Shown: positions 25,139 through 33,962, numbered from the stretch's first letter. The stretch: DNA of 64,000 bases from an uncultured Eubacteriales bacterium (GCA_948468535.1 CAOKIL010000002.1:23795-87794), one strand, 5' to 3'. Made by a program: numbers and translations. Notes: generated by a model not told the origin, from the sequence alone.

Positions 25139-25753
25139 ATGAATAATATAAATTATCAAAAAGAACTTGATAAACTTTTAAATAAATTAATTGAAAACAA
25201 TAATACAAAATCTCTCTTACTTCATAGCTGCTGCGCACCTTGCAGCAGCTATGTTTTGCAATACTTAACAAATTATTTTGATATTACTGTTTTATATTAT
25301 AATCCAAATATTACTGACATACAGGAATATGAGAAAAGAAAACATGAACAAATAAGATTAATAAACGAAATAGAACATATTCATTCTATTAATATAATAA
25401 ATATTGAACACAAACCAAATAAATTTTATAACATATCAAAAGGTCTTGAAAATTGTCCTGAATGCGGAGAGAGATGCTTAAAATGTTATAAACTGCGCCT
25501 TGAAAAAACAGCACAAATTGCAAAAGAAAAGAATTTTGACTATTTTTGTACTACATTAACCATAAGTCCGCTGAAAAGCTCAAAAGCAATAAATCAGATA
25601 GGCGAAGAGCTTTCAAAACAATATGACGTTTCATTTTTACCGTCAGACTTTAAAAAGAAAGAAGGATTTAAGATATCAATTGAGCTGTCAAAAAAATATA
25701 ATTTATATCGTCAAAACTACTGTGGATGCGAATATTCAAAACAGCAGGATTAA
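25139..25753 (+). CDS. queH: epoxyqueuosine reductase QueH
   Basis: Last step of queuosine synthesis in tRNA: reduces epoxyqueuosine to queuosine, replacing the unrelated QueG. At 204 residues it has the Cys signatures that bind the iron-sulfur cluster and second iron: SLLLHSCCAPCSSYVL near residue 24, CPECGERCLKCYKLRL near 98 and NYCGCEYS at the C-terminus. TTLTISPLKS is also typical. The ATG at 25139 is preceded, in another frame, by an ATG-TAA start-stop pair at 25134-25139 that is better spaced from the GGAG at 25124. Confidence 0.95.
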   Translation: MNNINYQKELDKLLNKLIENNNTKSLLLHSCCAPCSSYVLQYLTNYFDITVLYYNPNITDIQEYEKRKHEQIRLINEIEHIHSINIINIEHKPNKFYNISKGLENCPECGERCLKCYKLRLEKTAQIAKEKNFDYFCTTLTISPLKSSKAINQIGEELSKQYDVSFLPSDFKKKEGFKISIELSKKYNLYRQNYCGCEYSKQQD

Positions 25754-25791
25754 AAAGTCGATTGATGTTTCATATGAAACAATATAATCAA

Positions 25792-25812
25792 GGCGGGCAA
25801 ATTGCCCGCCCT
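25792..25812. terminator. terminator between convergent queH and serS
   Basis: GGCGGGCA/TGCCCGCC with a 3-base loop, followed on the plus strand by a CTTACTTATTTTAT tract. A GTTTCATATGAAAC palindrome lies just upstream at 25767-25780. Confidence 0.7.
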
Positions 25813-25820
25813 TACTTATT

Positions 25821-27089
25821 TTATCTTATTTCTTTTAATCCGCCCATATACGGAACCAAAACGTCAGGAATAGTTATACTTCCGTCCTCATTTTGATAGT
25901 TTTCAAGTATTGCGGCGGTTGTTCTGCCTATAGCAACACCGCTGCCGTTTAATGTGTGCACAAACTGAGCTTTTTCCTTCGGTGAATTCTTATACTTTAT
26001 ATTTGCTCTGCGAGCCTGGAAGTCCTCAAAGTTTGAACATGACGAAATCTCAACATATCTTCCGTAACTCGGCATCCATACTTCAATATCATACTTCATT
26101 GCAGCAGTAAATCCTAAGTCGCCTATACAAATTTTAACTACTCTATAAGGCAATTTAAGTCCTTGCAGCACATATTCAGCTTCAGCAGTCAGCTTTTCAA
26201 GTTCATCATACGAATCTTCAGGCTTCGTAAATTTAACCAGCTCAACCTTATTAAACTGATGCTGACGAATAAGACCTCTTGTATCTCTGCCGGCACTGCC
26301 GGCTTCTGCTCTGAAACAAGCCGTATAAGCGCAATATTTCAGAGGTAAGTCATCTCCGCTTAAAATCTCATCTCTGTACATATTTGTAACCGGAACCTCA
26401 GCTGTAGGAACCAAAAAATATTCAGTATTTGCTACCTTAAACGCATCTTCTTCAAACTTAGGAAGCTGACCCGTACCTACCATACTGTTTCTGTGAACCA
26501 TAAACGGCGGAAAAATCTCTTTATATCCGCGGCTTGTATGAGTATCAAGAAAATAATTCATGATAGCTCTTTCAAGTCTTGCGCCTAAGTCCTTATAGAC
26601 ATGAAAACGCGCACCGGTTATCTTTGCGGCAGTTTCACTATCAAGAATTTTTAAATCACTGCCCAAATCCCAGTGTGCCTTTGGCTCAAAATCAAACTTT
26701 GTCGGTTCCATAAATTTTCTGATTTCAACATTATCTTCATCAGAATCGCCGTCAGGTACAGTCTCATTCGGAATATTAGGAATTGTATACATAATAGTCT
26801 GTATTTTTTCATCAAGTGCGCGTATTTTATCATCAGCCTCTTTTATAGAATCAGATAATTCCTTCATCTTAGCAAAAATCTCGGTTGTATCCTTGCCCTC
26901 TTTCTTAAACTTCGGAATTTCTTTAGATACGGTATTCTGCTGTGCCTTCTTTTGTTCTACATCAAATAAAAGTTCGCGTCTCTGTCCGTCAAGTTCTAAA
27001 AGACCGTCAATATCAACTTCTTCTTTTCTTCTTGAAAGCGCTTTTTTTATTTTTTCGGTTTCTGTTCTTATTAATTTAATATCAAGCAT
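25821..27089 (-). CDS. serS: seryl-tRNA synthetase
   Basis: Class II aminoacyl-tRNA synthetase that charges tRNA-Ser (and tRNA-Sec where present). At 422 residues it has the N-terminal antiparallel coiled coil that grips the tRNA long arm (about 25-110, rich in Lys/Glu with [22 protein letters not shown]). Class II motif 2 lies in [25 protein letters not shown] near residue 257 and motif 3 in [20 protein letters not shown] near 385. GGGAGG precedes the ATG. No T-box leader is visible in the 35 bases upstream. Confidence 0.98.
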   Translation of the reverse strand: MLDIKLIRTETEKIKKALSRRKEEVDIDGLLELDGQRRELLFDVEQKKAQQNTVSKEIPKFKKEGKDTTEIFAKMKELSDSIKEADDKIRALDEKIQTIMYTIPNIPNETVPDGDSDEDNVEIRKFMEPTKFDFEPKAHWDLGSDLKILDSETAAKITGARFHVYKDLGARLERAIMNYFLDTHTSRGYKEIFPPFMVHRNSMVGTGQLPKFEEDAFKVANTEYFLVPTAEVPVTNMYRDEILSGDDLPLKYCAYTACFRAEAGSAGRDTRGLIRQHQFNKVELVKFTKPEDSYDELEKLTAEAEYVLQGLKLPYRVVKICIGDLGFTAAMKYDIEVWMPSYGRYVEISSCSNFEDFQARRANIKYKNSPKEKAQFVHTLNGSGVAIGRTTAAILENYQNEDGSITIPDVLVPYMGGLKEIR

Positions 27090-27124
27090 TTTATTATCCT
27101 CCCAAATTAGACGGTTTTTTTCTG

Positions 27125-27577
27125 TTAATTATTTTCGTTAGATTCATTTATACCCAAAATCTTGCAAAGTGCGTTATAATATGCACTTTGGCTGTCATCA
27201 AATAAAGATGTATCAATTGCTAAAACCGCAGCAACAGCATTATTAATATCACCTGAATTATATAAATTCCATACATTCGTCATTTCTTCAAATTTTACTT
27301 TATAATTATCAAATTTTTCTTTTAAATTATTATTTTTTTCAACTTCTTTGCTTAATTTATAATTTTCATCTTTCAGCGTCACAAGTTCATTTTGTATACT
27401 TTCATTTACACGCTCAGTTTCCATTATCCGATTATCAATCTCTTCCTCACGGTCATCTGCCATTGCTGCAATCAGAATAACTATTATTACAGAAACTATC
27501 ATGATAACAGCATACGTCATGATATTATTTTTCTTTTTTTCCTGAATACTTTTTTCAGCACCTTTTTTATCGTTCAA
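27125..27577 (-). CDS. single-pass membrane protein with cytoplasmic-type coiled coil
   Basis: Not recognised by name. A Lys-rich N-terminus (about 1-18), one strong membrane helix (about 20-40, [20 protein letters not shown]), an Asp/Glu/Lys-rich coiled coil (about 45-105) and a helical C-terminal 40 residues ([21 protein letters not shown]...[11 protein letters not shown]) resembling half of a TPR hairpin. The start is TTG at 27577 with GAAGGTG upstream. It lies between serS and parB on the same strand, 35 bases from serS. The layout suggests a bitopic envelope or division-associated protein; this is inference. Confidence 0.7.
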   Translation of the reverse strand: MNDKKGAEKSIQEKKKNNIMTYAVIMIVSVIIVILIAAMADDREEEIDNRIMETERVNESIQNELVTLKDENYKLSKEVEKNNNLKEKFDNYKVKFEEMTNVWNLYNSGDINNAVAAVLAIDTSLFDDSQSAYYNALCKILGINESNENN

Positions 27578-27751
27578 AATTTCACCTTCTTTTTAAAAAA
27601 ATCACAGATATACATAAAACCTTTAAAAACATATCTAAAATCAATTTAACCTATTTTTAATATAATATCATAGTTAACTAATAAAATCATTAAATTAGAT
27701 ATAATTTTAAGAGTCAAAATTTTAACTGTATTTTCAAAATTTCGATTATTA

Positions 27752-28669
27752 TTATTTTTTTAATTCAAATAATATGCGTTCTAAATCATCTTTTGAATAA
27801 TATTCAATTTCAATTTTTCCTTTATTAGCGCCTTCGCTTATCTTAACTTTTGTTCCGAGTTTAGAACCCAAATCATTTTCAACTTCTGCAAAGTATTTTT
27901 TCATCATACCGCTAACATTATTTTTATTAGGCTTTGACTTATTATTATTTATATCAGCGACCAGATTTTCAACTTGACGTACATTAAGACCTTTTTCAAT
28001 AATCACATTTGCTTTTTCAATCTGTACAGCTTCATCTTGTATACCAAGCAATGTTCTGGCATGTCCCTGTGATAGCTTTCCTTCAATTACAAGCTGTTTT
28101 ACACCATCACAAAGATTATTAAGTCTAAGCGAGTTTGCAACTGCGCTTCGGCTTTTTCCTATACGTTTTGCAACATCATCTTGTGTCATATCGCAATTAT
28201 CTATTAATCTCTTGTACCCCTCTGCTTCTTCAATAGGATTCAAGTCTTCGCGCTGCAGATTTTCAATTAAAGCGATTTCCATAACTTCAATCTCTGAAAG
28301 TTCACGCACAATACATGGCACTTCTTTTAACTTAGCCAATTTAGAAGCTCTCCATCTGCGTTCACCTGCAACAATGGTATATGTACCGTTTATATTTGGT
28401 TTTACCAAAATAGGCTGAACCAATCCATGTTGCTGAATAGAATTGCTTAAAACTTCAAGTTTTTCTTTATCAAACTTTTTTCTCGGCTGATTTTTATTAG
28501 GTTCAATATCCCTGATTTTTATTATTTTTATATTATTTTTTTCTTCATCTGAGATTTCATCTTCAAACTCAGCCAATATATCAAAATCATCTTCGGATTT
28601 AGCGTCCGTATTTTCAACAAACAACGCTCCCAAGCCTTTTCCGAGACCTTTTTTATTTTTTGAAGCCAT
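27752..28669 (-). CDS. parB: chromosome-partitioning protein ParB/Spo0J
   Basis: Binds parS sites near the origin and, using CTP, slides as a clamp to load SMC and stimulate ParA. 305 residues from the ATG at 28669, which has AAGGAAG 8 bases upstream (a GTG at 28678 is in frame but less likely). N-terminal KKGLGKGLGALF, then the CTP-binding ParB/Srx domain (IEPNKNQPRKKFD; VAGERRWRASKLA), the DNA-binding HTH (TQDDVAKRIGKSRSAVANSLRL; LSQGHARTLLG) and a C-terminal dimerisation domain. It follows parA in one operon, 13 bases apart. Confidence 0.97.
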   Translation of the reverse strand: MASKNKKGLGKGLGALFVENTDAKSEDDFDILAEFEDEISDEEKNNIKIIKIRDIEPNKNQPRKKFDKEKLEVLSNSIQQHGLVQPILVKPNINGTYTIVAGERRWRASKLAKLKEVPCIVRELSEIEVMEIALIENLQREDLNPIEEAEGYKRLIDNCDMTQDDVAKRIGKSRSAVANSLRLNNLCDGVKQLVIEGKLSQGHARTLLGIQDEAVQIEKANVIIEKGLNVRQVENLVADINNNKSKPNKNNVSGMMKKYFAEVENDLGSKLGTKVKISEGANKGKIEIEYYSKDDLERILFELKK

Positions 28670-28682
28670 AAGTTTCACTTCC

Positions 28683-29450
28683 TTATTTTCTGTTTTTCTT
28701 TATTACTTCGGCAGCAAGATTTTTATAACACTTAGCGCCCTTTGAGTTCTTATCATATGCTACAGCAGGCATACCATAGCTGGGAGCCTCTGAAAGTCTT
28801 ACATTTCTTGGAATAATGGTATCAAATACGGTAGATGCAAAATATTTTTTTACTTCTTCTACAACTTGAACAGAAAGGTTTGTTCGCCCATCAAACATAG
28901 TTAATAACACGCCTTCAATACTCAGATTCTTATTAAGGCTTTTCTTAACTCGTTTTATTGTCTTTGTAAGCTGAGATAATCCTTCAAGTGCATAATATTC
29001 ACACTGTATCGGCATAATAACGCTGTCACACGCAGAAAAAGCGTTTAAAGTAATAAGACCAAGCGATGGCGGACAATCTATAATTATAAAATCAAAATCA
29101 TTTTTTGATGTTTCAAGAGCCTTTTTAAGTCTGTATTCACGATTTTGCACATTGGCAAGTTCAAGATCAGCACCTGCAAGATTAATATCCCCTGAACAAA
29201 TCCAAAGATTATCATACTCAGTTTTTTTAATTACCTCACCAATTGGAGTTTCATTTACTATCAAATCATAGCTTGTACACTCTATATCATCGGAATTCAT
29301 ACCAAGTCCGCTGGTTGCGTTTGCCTGAGGGTCTGTATCTATAAGAAGAACCTTTTTCTTTTTCAGACCGAGACAAGCAGCAAGATTAACAGCAGTTGTT
29401 GTTTTTCCTACTCCGCCTTTTTGATTTGCTATTGCTATAACTTTACCCAT
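28683..29450 (-). CDS. parA: chromosome-partitioning ATPase ParA/Soj
   Basis: Deviant-Walker ATPase that binds nucleoid DNA as an ATP dimer and is driven off by ParB, moving the origin; it also influences DnaA in Firmicutes. 255 residues: MGKVIAIANQKGGVGKTTTAVNLAACLG with the KGGVGKTT motif at 11-18, Walker A' DTDPQANATSGL near 40 and Walker B FIIIDCPPSLG near 120. Length and gene order (parA upstream of parB) are those of the chromosomal soj-spo0J pair rather than a plasmid copy. Confidence 0.97.
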   Translation of the reverse strand: MGKVIAIANQKGGVGKTTTAVNLAACLGLKKKKVLLIDTDPQANATSGLGMNSDDIECTSYDLIVNETPIGEVIKKTEYDNLWICSGDINLAGADLELANVQNREYRLKKALETSKNDFDFIIIDCPPSLGLITLNAFSACDSVIMPIQCEYYALEGLSQLTKTIKRVKKSLNKNLSIEGVLLTMFDGRTNLSVQVVEEVKKYFASTVFDTIIPRNVRLSEAPSYGMPAVAYDKNSKGAKCYKNLAAEVIKKNRK

Positions 29451-29546
29451 ATTTATACCATCCTTTTTGCACTATGATAACATTATATCACATATCAAAA
29501 AATTTTCAATAGTCATAAAATAAAAAAAGTTATAAAACTACAGCAT

Positions 29547-30158
29547 TTATATAATAATATTTTGTTTCATGTGAAACTTTTTTAGAGCCATGGCTCTGTG
29601 ACTAATTTCATTTTTCTTATCTTCAGGAACTTCAGCAAGCGAACATTTAAATTCAGGATAATAAAACACAGGATCATATCCAAAACCTTTTTCCCCATGT
29701 TTTTCGGTTAATATATATCCGCTGCACTCACCCCTAAAGTACTTGATTTCATGTATATTATCACTATCAACAAATGCAATTACACATATAAAATGAGCTT
29801 TTCTGTTATTAAACTCTACTCCATCTAATTCTGACAATAGTTTATTTATATTTTCATCATCAGTCGCATTTTCACCGGCAAATCTCGCTGTATGCACACC
29901 GGGTTTTCCGTTTAAGTAATCAATACACAGTCCGCTGTCATCGGCTATTGTAGGTATACCTGTTTTTTTATAAACCTCAATAGCCTTTTTTGCCGCGTTT
30001 TCTTCAAATGTTTCTCCGTCCTCTATTATATCAAAATTTTCAAGTCCTGCTTCTTTTAAAGTTTTTACTATATAACAATCACCAAGTATGTTTTTTATTT
30101 CTTCTGCCTTGTGCATGTTATTGCTTGCAAGCACAACAGTTATTTTATCTTTATTCAT
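29547..30158 (-). CDS. rdgB: non-canonical purine NTP pyrophosphatase (RdgB/HAM1)
   Basis: Hydrolyses dITP, XTP and similar damaged purine nucleotides to monophosphates, keeping them out of nucleic acids. 203 residues. Motifs: VVLASNNMHKAEEIKNIL (the TGNxxK-like site, here SNNMHK), GIPTIADDSGLCIDYLNGKPGVHTARFAG, EKGFGYDPVFYYPE and the C-terminal SHRAMALKKF. AAGGGG lies before the ATG, 16 bases after the rsmA stop on the same strand, so both are probably co-transcribed. Confidence 0.96.
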   Translation of the reverse strand: MNKDKITVVLASNNMHKAEEIKNILGDCYIVKTLKEAGLENFDIIEDGETFEENAAKKAIEVYKKTGIPTIADDSGLCIDYLNGKPGVHTARFAGENATDDENINKLLSELDGVEFNNRKAHFICVIAFVDSDNIHEIKYFRGECSGYILTEKHGEKGFGYDPVFYYPEFKCSLAEVPEDKKNEISHRAMALKKFHMKQNIII

Positions 30159-30174
30159 TTTTGTACCCCTTAAA

Positions 30175-31041
30175 TTAAACTATTTTATTTAATAAAATAT
30201 TAGAAAATTCAACAAGTTTTTCGATTTCTAATTTTTCGCCTCTTATATTAATATCTATATTCATTTCATTTAACGTTTGAATTATAATGTTTTTATCAAT
30301 ATTCATATACGGACTTTTAGACAATGAATTAACAAGCGTTTTTCTTCTCTGTGAAAATAAGGATTTAACAACCTTAAAAAAGAATTCTTTGTTATCCGGA
30401 ATATAAGGCGGTTCTTCATATACTTTTAGATTAATCACTGTAGATGTAACCTTTGGCTGAGGTACAAAACAATTCGGAGGAGCTGTACACACTATTTTAG
30501 GTTCTGAATAAAATCTAACAGCAACAGACAACGCGCCGTATTCTTTATTTCCTGCATTTGCTGTCATTCTGCCGGCAACTTCTTTTTGAATCATCAAAGT
30601 CATTGATTCAACCGGCAAATCTTCTTCAAAAAATTTCATGACAAGCGGCGTAGTAATATAATACGGTAAATTTGCTGATATTACAAAAGGCTCGTCCGAA
30701 AATTCTTCATGAACCAACTTTTTCATATCGACTTCCATAGCATCCTGCATAATAAGTTTAAAATTATCATAATCCGCCATAACTTCATTCAAAATCGGTT
30801 CAAGCTTACTATCAATTTCGACAGACACAACCTTCTTAGCAATTTTACAAAGTTCACATGTCAAAGTTCCGGCACCCGGTCCTATTTCCAAAACATTTTT
30901 ATTTTTATCTATATCGGAAGCGTTAATTATTTTATCAAGAATGTTTTTATCTATCAGAAAATTTTGACCGAGACTTTTTGAAAAAGAAAATCCATGTCTG
31001 TCAAGAAGCTGAATTAATTCTGATTTTCCGGTTAAGTTCAT
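30175..31041 (-). CDS. rsmA: 16S rRNA A1518/A1519 dimethyltransferase (KsgA)
   Basis: Dimethylates two adjacent adenines in the 3' hairpin of 16S rRNA, a late check in 30S assembly. 288 residues. The N-terminal SKSLGQNFLIDKNILDKII, SAM motif VLEIGPGAGTLTCELCK near residue 47, catalytic NLPYYITTPLVMKF near 124 and VPQPKVTSTVI are diagnostic. GAGGTAA precedes the ATG. First gene of an rsmA-rdgB pair; parA follows the pair. Confidence 0.97.
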   Translation of the reverse strand: MNLTGKSELIQLLDRHGFSFSKSLGQNFLIDKNILDKIINASDIDKNKNVLEIGPGAGTLTCELCKIAKKVVSVEIDSKLEPILNEVMADYDNFKLIMQDAMEVDMKKLVHEEFSDEPFVISANLPYYITTPLVMKFFEEDLPVESMTLMIQKEVAGRMTANAGNKEYGALSVAVRFYSEPKIVCTAPPNCFVPQPKVTSTVINLKVYEEPPYIPDNKEFFFKVVKSLFSQRRKTLVNSLSKSPYMNIDKNIIIQTLNEMNIDINIRGEKLEIEKLVEFSNILLNKIV

Positions 31042-31175
31042 AATATTACCTCACGTTAATAAATAATATGTATAAAATCCAAAATTTACGCATATAATAA
31101 TATCATATAATCAAAAATAATACAATATTATCATAGAATGATATTAAGATATTTAAAAAAAATTATAAAAAACTA

Positions 31176-31204
31176 TTGACATAGGATAATTTAAATGATA
31201 TAAT
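31176..31204 (+). promoter_or_regulatory. perfect consensus promoter of the tRNA-Leu/tRNA-fMet unit
   Basis: TTGACA (31176-31181), 17 bases, TATAAT (31199-31204), 24 bases before the mature tRNA-Leu. Confidence 0.85.
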
Positions 31205-31227
31205 TAAAAAGCTGTGTGAGTGAATAC

Positions 31228-31316
31228 GCCGGAGTGGCGGAACTGGCAGACGCCCGGGACTTAAAATCCCGTGGGATTAATTTCCCGTACCGGTTCGATT
31301 CCGGTCTCCGGCACCA
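31228..31316 (+). tRNA. tRNA-Leu (TAA)
   Basis: 89 nt with the long variable arm of class II tRNAs (TGGGATTAATTTCCCGT). Acceptor GCCGGAG/CTCCGGC, anticodon stem GGGAC..ATCCC region with anticodon TAA, T-arm CCGGTTCGATTCCGG, encoded CCA. Confidence 0.97.
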
Positions 31317-31337
31317 CAAAGTAAAAACTAAATATAT

Positions 31338-31414
<77 letters not shown>

Positions 31415-31418
31415 TGTC

Positions 31419-31451
31419 GCGGCAAGTCTTTATGGCTTGCCGCATTTTTTA
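31419..31451 (+). terminator. terminator after initiator tRNA-Met
   Basis: GCGGCAAG, loop TCTTTATGG, CTTGCCGC, then ATTTTTTA. Near-identical to the tRNA-Arg terminator at 24443-24478. Confidence 0.93.
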
Positions 31452-31521
31452 TTAAAAATACGGCTGCACTTATCAGACTGCCGTTCCTTTCAAATCAAAA
31501 TTATATTTTTACTCTTTAATC

Positions 31522-31806
31522 TTATTTAATCAAATCTTTTGCAAGCATTAATCCGCAGCGGATTCCTGTTTCCATACATACTCTTTCGTATACATCTGAA
31601 AATTCAAAAATACTGTTCATTATATTTGTAACATCTTTATCATCTTTAAAATATTTTCGCAGTATGTTATTCATTTTCAATGTTGCATCTTCTATCTCTT
31701 TATTATATAATCCGTTAGGTTCATCTATTTCTTCTTTACCGTTCAACAAGAACTCTCCGATTTTCCGCAAATTCGCTCTCCTTAATATATCTGATAAATC
31801 ATCCAT
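31522..31806 (-). CDS. hypothetical protein, 94 residues, downstream of RNA module 3
   Basis: Helical, acidic, no membrane segment. Sequence such as LRKIGEFLLNGKEEIDEPNGLY and the C-terminal VCMETGIRCGLMLAKDLI resembles small Firmicutes proteins of the DUF6809 kind, but I am not certain. AGGAGG lies 7 bases before the ATG at 31806; a longer in-frame reading to 31845 would run into the divergent promoter at 31839. Gene order (antisense RNA, tiny ORF and RNA module upstream) is the same as for the unrelated gene at 22690-22998. Confidence 0.65.
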   Translation of the reverse strand: MDDLSDILRRANLRKIGEFLLNGKEEIDEPNGLYNKEIEDATLKMNNILRKYFKDDKDVTNIMNSIFEFSDVYERVCMETGIRCGLMLAKDLIK

Positions 31807-31838
31807 ACTGATTCCTCCTGTTTTTATTATTTTAATGT

Positions 31839-31867
31839 TTGACAAGAGGAACCTTCCATAGTATAAT
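31839..31867 (+). promoter_or_regulatory. perfect consensus promoter of small RNA a'
   Basis: TTGACA (31839-31844), 17 bases, TATAAT (31862-31867). GACAAGAGGAAC at the -35 box returns as GTTCGCTCTTGTC (31884-31896) in the RNA, the same inverted design as at 23041. Confidence 0.88.
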
Positions 31868-31873
31868 TAGATT

Positions 31874-31952
31874 TACGGACAGAGTTCGCTCTTGTCTGGT
31901 TTTTGTTATAGAACGTTGTTAACATTGGTCGTGTGGCAGCGTTCTATTTTTT
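31874..31952 (+). ncRNA. small RNA a', antisense to the tiny ORF
   Basis: About 79 nt: a 5' hairpin GACAGAG-TTCG-CTCTTGTC and a terminator stem AGAACGTTG/CAGCGTTCT (31910-31918 with 31937-31945) followed by ATTTTTTG. The 3' end covers the end of the tiny ORF on the other strand. Positional and structural counterpart of small RNA a. Confidence 0.7.
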
Positions 31953-31970
31953 GTTTTTGAAGTTAAGCAT
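31944..31970 (-). CDS. tiny ORF (8 residues) of RNA module 3
   Basis: ATG at 31970 with a full AAGGAGG (31986-31980) nine bases upstream, product MLNFKNKK, stop at 31944. The strong ribosome site argues that ribosomes do bind here. It lies between the module terminator (32003-32029) and the 31522 gene and could act as a leader or regulatory peptide. Confidence 0.45.
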   Translation of the reverse strand: MLNFKNKK

Positions 31971-32002
31971 AAATATTCCCCTCCTTAAAAACCTCAATAA
32001 CT

Positions 32003-32162
32003 AAAAAATGCGCCAGCAAAGCTGACGCACAAAAACGCAGCCTTGATTTAATGTTGCAACACATCTCATAACTTTATTCCATGAAAAAGTATGACAAATC
32101 AAAGCCTACGTTTTTTACAAATCGTAAACTTTTACATGAAATAAATATTAAGATATGTTGCA
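32003..32162 (-). ncRNA. RNA module copy 3: long hairpin RNA with terminator
   Basis: Leftward RNA of about 160 nt whose 5' end is at the hairpin base (arms 32129-32163 and 32054-32089, beginning TTGCAACA/TGTTGCAA). The apical region has ACGTAGGCTTTG as in copy 2. The terminator is TGCGTCAGC/GCTGGCGCA plus TTTTTT (32003-32029). Compared with copy 2, arm bases differ in pairs that keep the stem (GCGACA/TGTCGC becomes GCAACA/TGTTGC; CAG/CTG becomes CATG/CATG). Confidence 0.72.
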
Positions 32163-32167
32163 AATAT

Positions 32168-32196
32168 AATATAACACACTTTTATATTTTTGTAAA
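32168..32196 (-). promoter_or_regulatory. promoter of RNA module copy 3
   Basis: Minus strand: TTTACA (32196-32191), 17 bases, TATATT (32173-32168); identical hexamers to copy 2. Confidence 0.75.
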
Positions 32197-32206
32197 GAAA
32201 ATTTTT

Positions 32207-32455
32207 TCATCAAGGCTTTACCTTTAAATCAAACGCCGTCCCCTGATTCCGCCTTGCCTACCGCGGCGGCAATGTTGCAAAGCCTTTATGAAAAATTCAC
32301 GGTAGTGCAATGATATTTAGGCATAAAAAGCGGTTTGCTTTTTCGAGTTGCTATAGCAACCGAAAAGTAGAGCGATGCACAAACTAAGCGTTTTTCTTTG
32401 GAGGTTCGGAACCATTTCTTTTTCCGAATCGAAAAAAGAAACGGTTCTGAAAATA
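32207..32455 (+). repeat. dispersed repeat R, copy 2
   Basis: Aligns in this orientation with the minus strand of 23407-23693 over about 250 bases with substitutions and gaps. It contains the palindromic AGAAACGGTTCT end and the CCGCGGCGGC block. No intact reading frame. It abuts the promoter side of RNA module copy 3, whereas copy 1 abuts the downstream side of module copy 2. Confidence 0.62.
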
Positions 32456-32757
32456 AAAATTCATTTTGAGATTAAATATATAAAAATATGGGTATTATAA
32501 ATAAAAATAACAGAACTATAAATTTAATTTTTAATATATAAAATAATATATTATTTATTATAGTTGAAGATGCTGTTGTTGGTATGGTGGAAAATGTAAA
32601 TAACTCAATTTTTAACCTGAATGTAACATATTTGTATGATGTTTGTAATCGGTGTGTAATGTTTAATAAATATTAACAATTCACACCGATTATTTTGTGA
32701 CTTAATTTTATTAACATTTAATTAACATTTTATAAATGTTATAAATGTGTGTAAGTT
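32456..32757. other. gene-free AT-rich spacer
   Basis: No ORF or RNA gene recognised. The only structure seen is a hairpin AATCGGTGTG/CACACCGATT (32647-32656 with 32682-32691) followed by ATTTTGTG on the plus strand. It may be a transcription stop downstream of the ykvI-like gene or a relic. Confidence 0.5.
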
Positions 32758-33801
32758 TTATATATGTTTTAAATTCTTAAAATAATCTATCAGTATTACT
32801 ATCATCCATAAAGTACCCAGCATTCCTAAATAGAAATACAAATATTTAACTAATACTGAAAAATGTATCATAGAAAACGGAATAAGTACAGAAAACATGA
32901 TAATTGATAATATTATTCGTTTAATTTTAGTATTGGCATTAAAGTAAGATATAATACCGTATCCTTCAGATATTGCAGTAGTAAATATAGACATTATCAG
33001 ACATATTGTGTATATATGGGTTAGGTTGTGACTTATACCTTCAGAGAGTTTTCTGAGCGGAAAGCTCTCATACCATACAGATGAAAAATTGATTCCGAGT
33101 GAGAACCAAACCAAAAATATAAGTAGACCTATTATTGTTCCGGCAGCTAATGAGCTGAGCATAATTACTTTTTGATTGTTTATATCTTTTGTGAGAGGGG
33201 ATAAGACTGATGCGGCTGTAAGAGTATTGTAACTTACATAGCATACGGCGCATAAAAAAACGTTTCTGTGAGCTTCAGGCGAAAATCCAATCAAAAATGC
33301 CGATTGGAAAATGCCTGAAAAGATAGAACTGAGTGAAATAAATATAATAACGGCAGTAATAATAGGTACCAGGGTAATATTTATCACAGCAATTCCCTTT
33401 ATATCAAAAATAAATACGATAAAGCATCCGATAGCAAGAAGTATAGTTCCTATAATTTTAGGTATTTCAAATTCAGCATTTATTATTTCGCCGCATGATG
33501 AAAGCATAACTATTAAGCCGCATAATAAATCTAAGAATATAAGACATAAGAAAAAACGCTTTAAAATATTTGAATTTGGAAATATACTGCCTATATAGTC
33601 TTTTATTGTATAGAGTTCAAATTTCATTGATTTTTTTAAAATTATGTAACAAATAAAAATAAAGAGTATACAAGCAACACATACGCCTGTATAATCAGTA
33701 TTTGAACAAAAATTAAAATATTCACATATTTCACGGCCGGAAGCAAATCCTGCGCCAATAATCAATCCTATATAAACAAATATTATTTTTAAGTAATTCA
33801 T
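32758..33801 (-). CDS. YkvI-family membrane transporter-like protein
   Basis: 347 residues with about ten hydrophobic segments. The first helix carries GLIIGAGFASGREICEYF, the marker of the YkvI group of the amino acid/polyamine/organocation (APC) superfamily. Substrate unknown. GGTGA lies 6 bases before the ATG. The gene stands alone, divergent from rpmG; codon use is AT-rich like its neighbours. Confidence 0.82.
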   Translation of the reverse strand: MNYLKIIFVYIGLIIGAGFASGREICEYFNFCSNTDYTGVCVACILFIFICYIILKKSMKFELYTIKDYIGSIFPNSNILKRFFLCLIFLDLLCGLIVMLSSCGEIINAEFEIPKIIGTILLAIGCFIVFIFDIKGIAVINITLVPIITAVIIFISLSSIFSGIFQSAFLIGFSPEAHRNVFLCAVCYVSYNTLTAASVLSPLTKDINNQKVIMLSSLAAGTIIGLLIFLVWFSLGINFSSVWYESFPLRKLSEGISHNLTHIYTICLIMSIFTTAISEGYGIISYFNANTKIKRIILSIIMFSVLIPFSMIHFSVLVKYLYFYLGMLGTLWMIVILIDYFKNLKHI

Positions 33802-33902
33802 AATGTCACCAACTTATATTGTGTTTTGTTTTTATAGTATAACTATATATTGTGGACATGCTGTAATATGTATAAATTTTTAAAATTTTTTAGAAAAAAA
33901 CA

Positions 33903-33931
33903 TTGACATGCCTTGAAAAATATGCTAATAT
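33903..33931 (+). promoter_or_regulatory. promoter of rpmG-secE-nusG
   Basis: TTGACA (33903-33908), 17 bases, TAATAT (33926-33931). Confidence 0.78.
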
Positions 33932-33940
33932 AGTAACTAC

Positions 33941-33962
33941 CTCTGAAAAGAGGTTTTATTTG
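33941..33962 (+). promoter_or_regulatory. small leader hairpin before rpmG
   Basis: ACCTCT-GAAA-AGAGGT followed by TTTATTTG, at the very 5' end of the predicted mRNA. It could be a weak terminator/attenuator or a 5' stabilising hairpin. Confidence 0.5.

Noticed and set aside
27090..27124. T-box riboswitch upstream of serS
   Set aside because: Only 35 bases separate it from the upstream gene and no T-box sequence or specifier stem is present.
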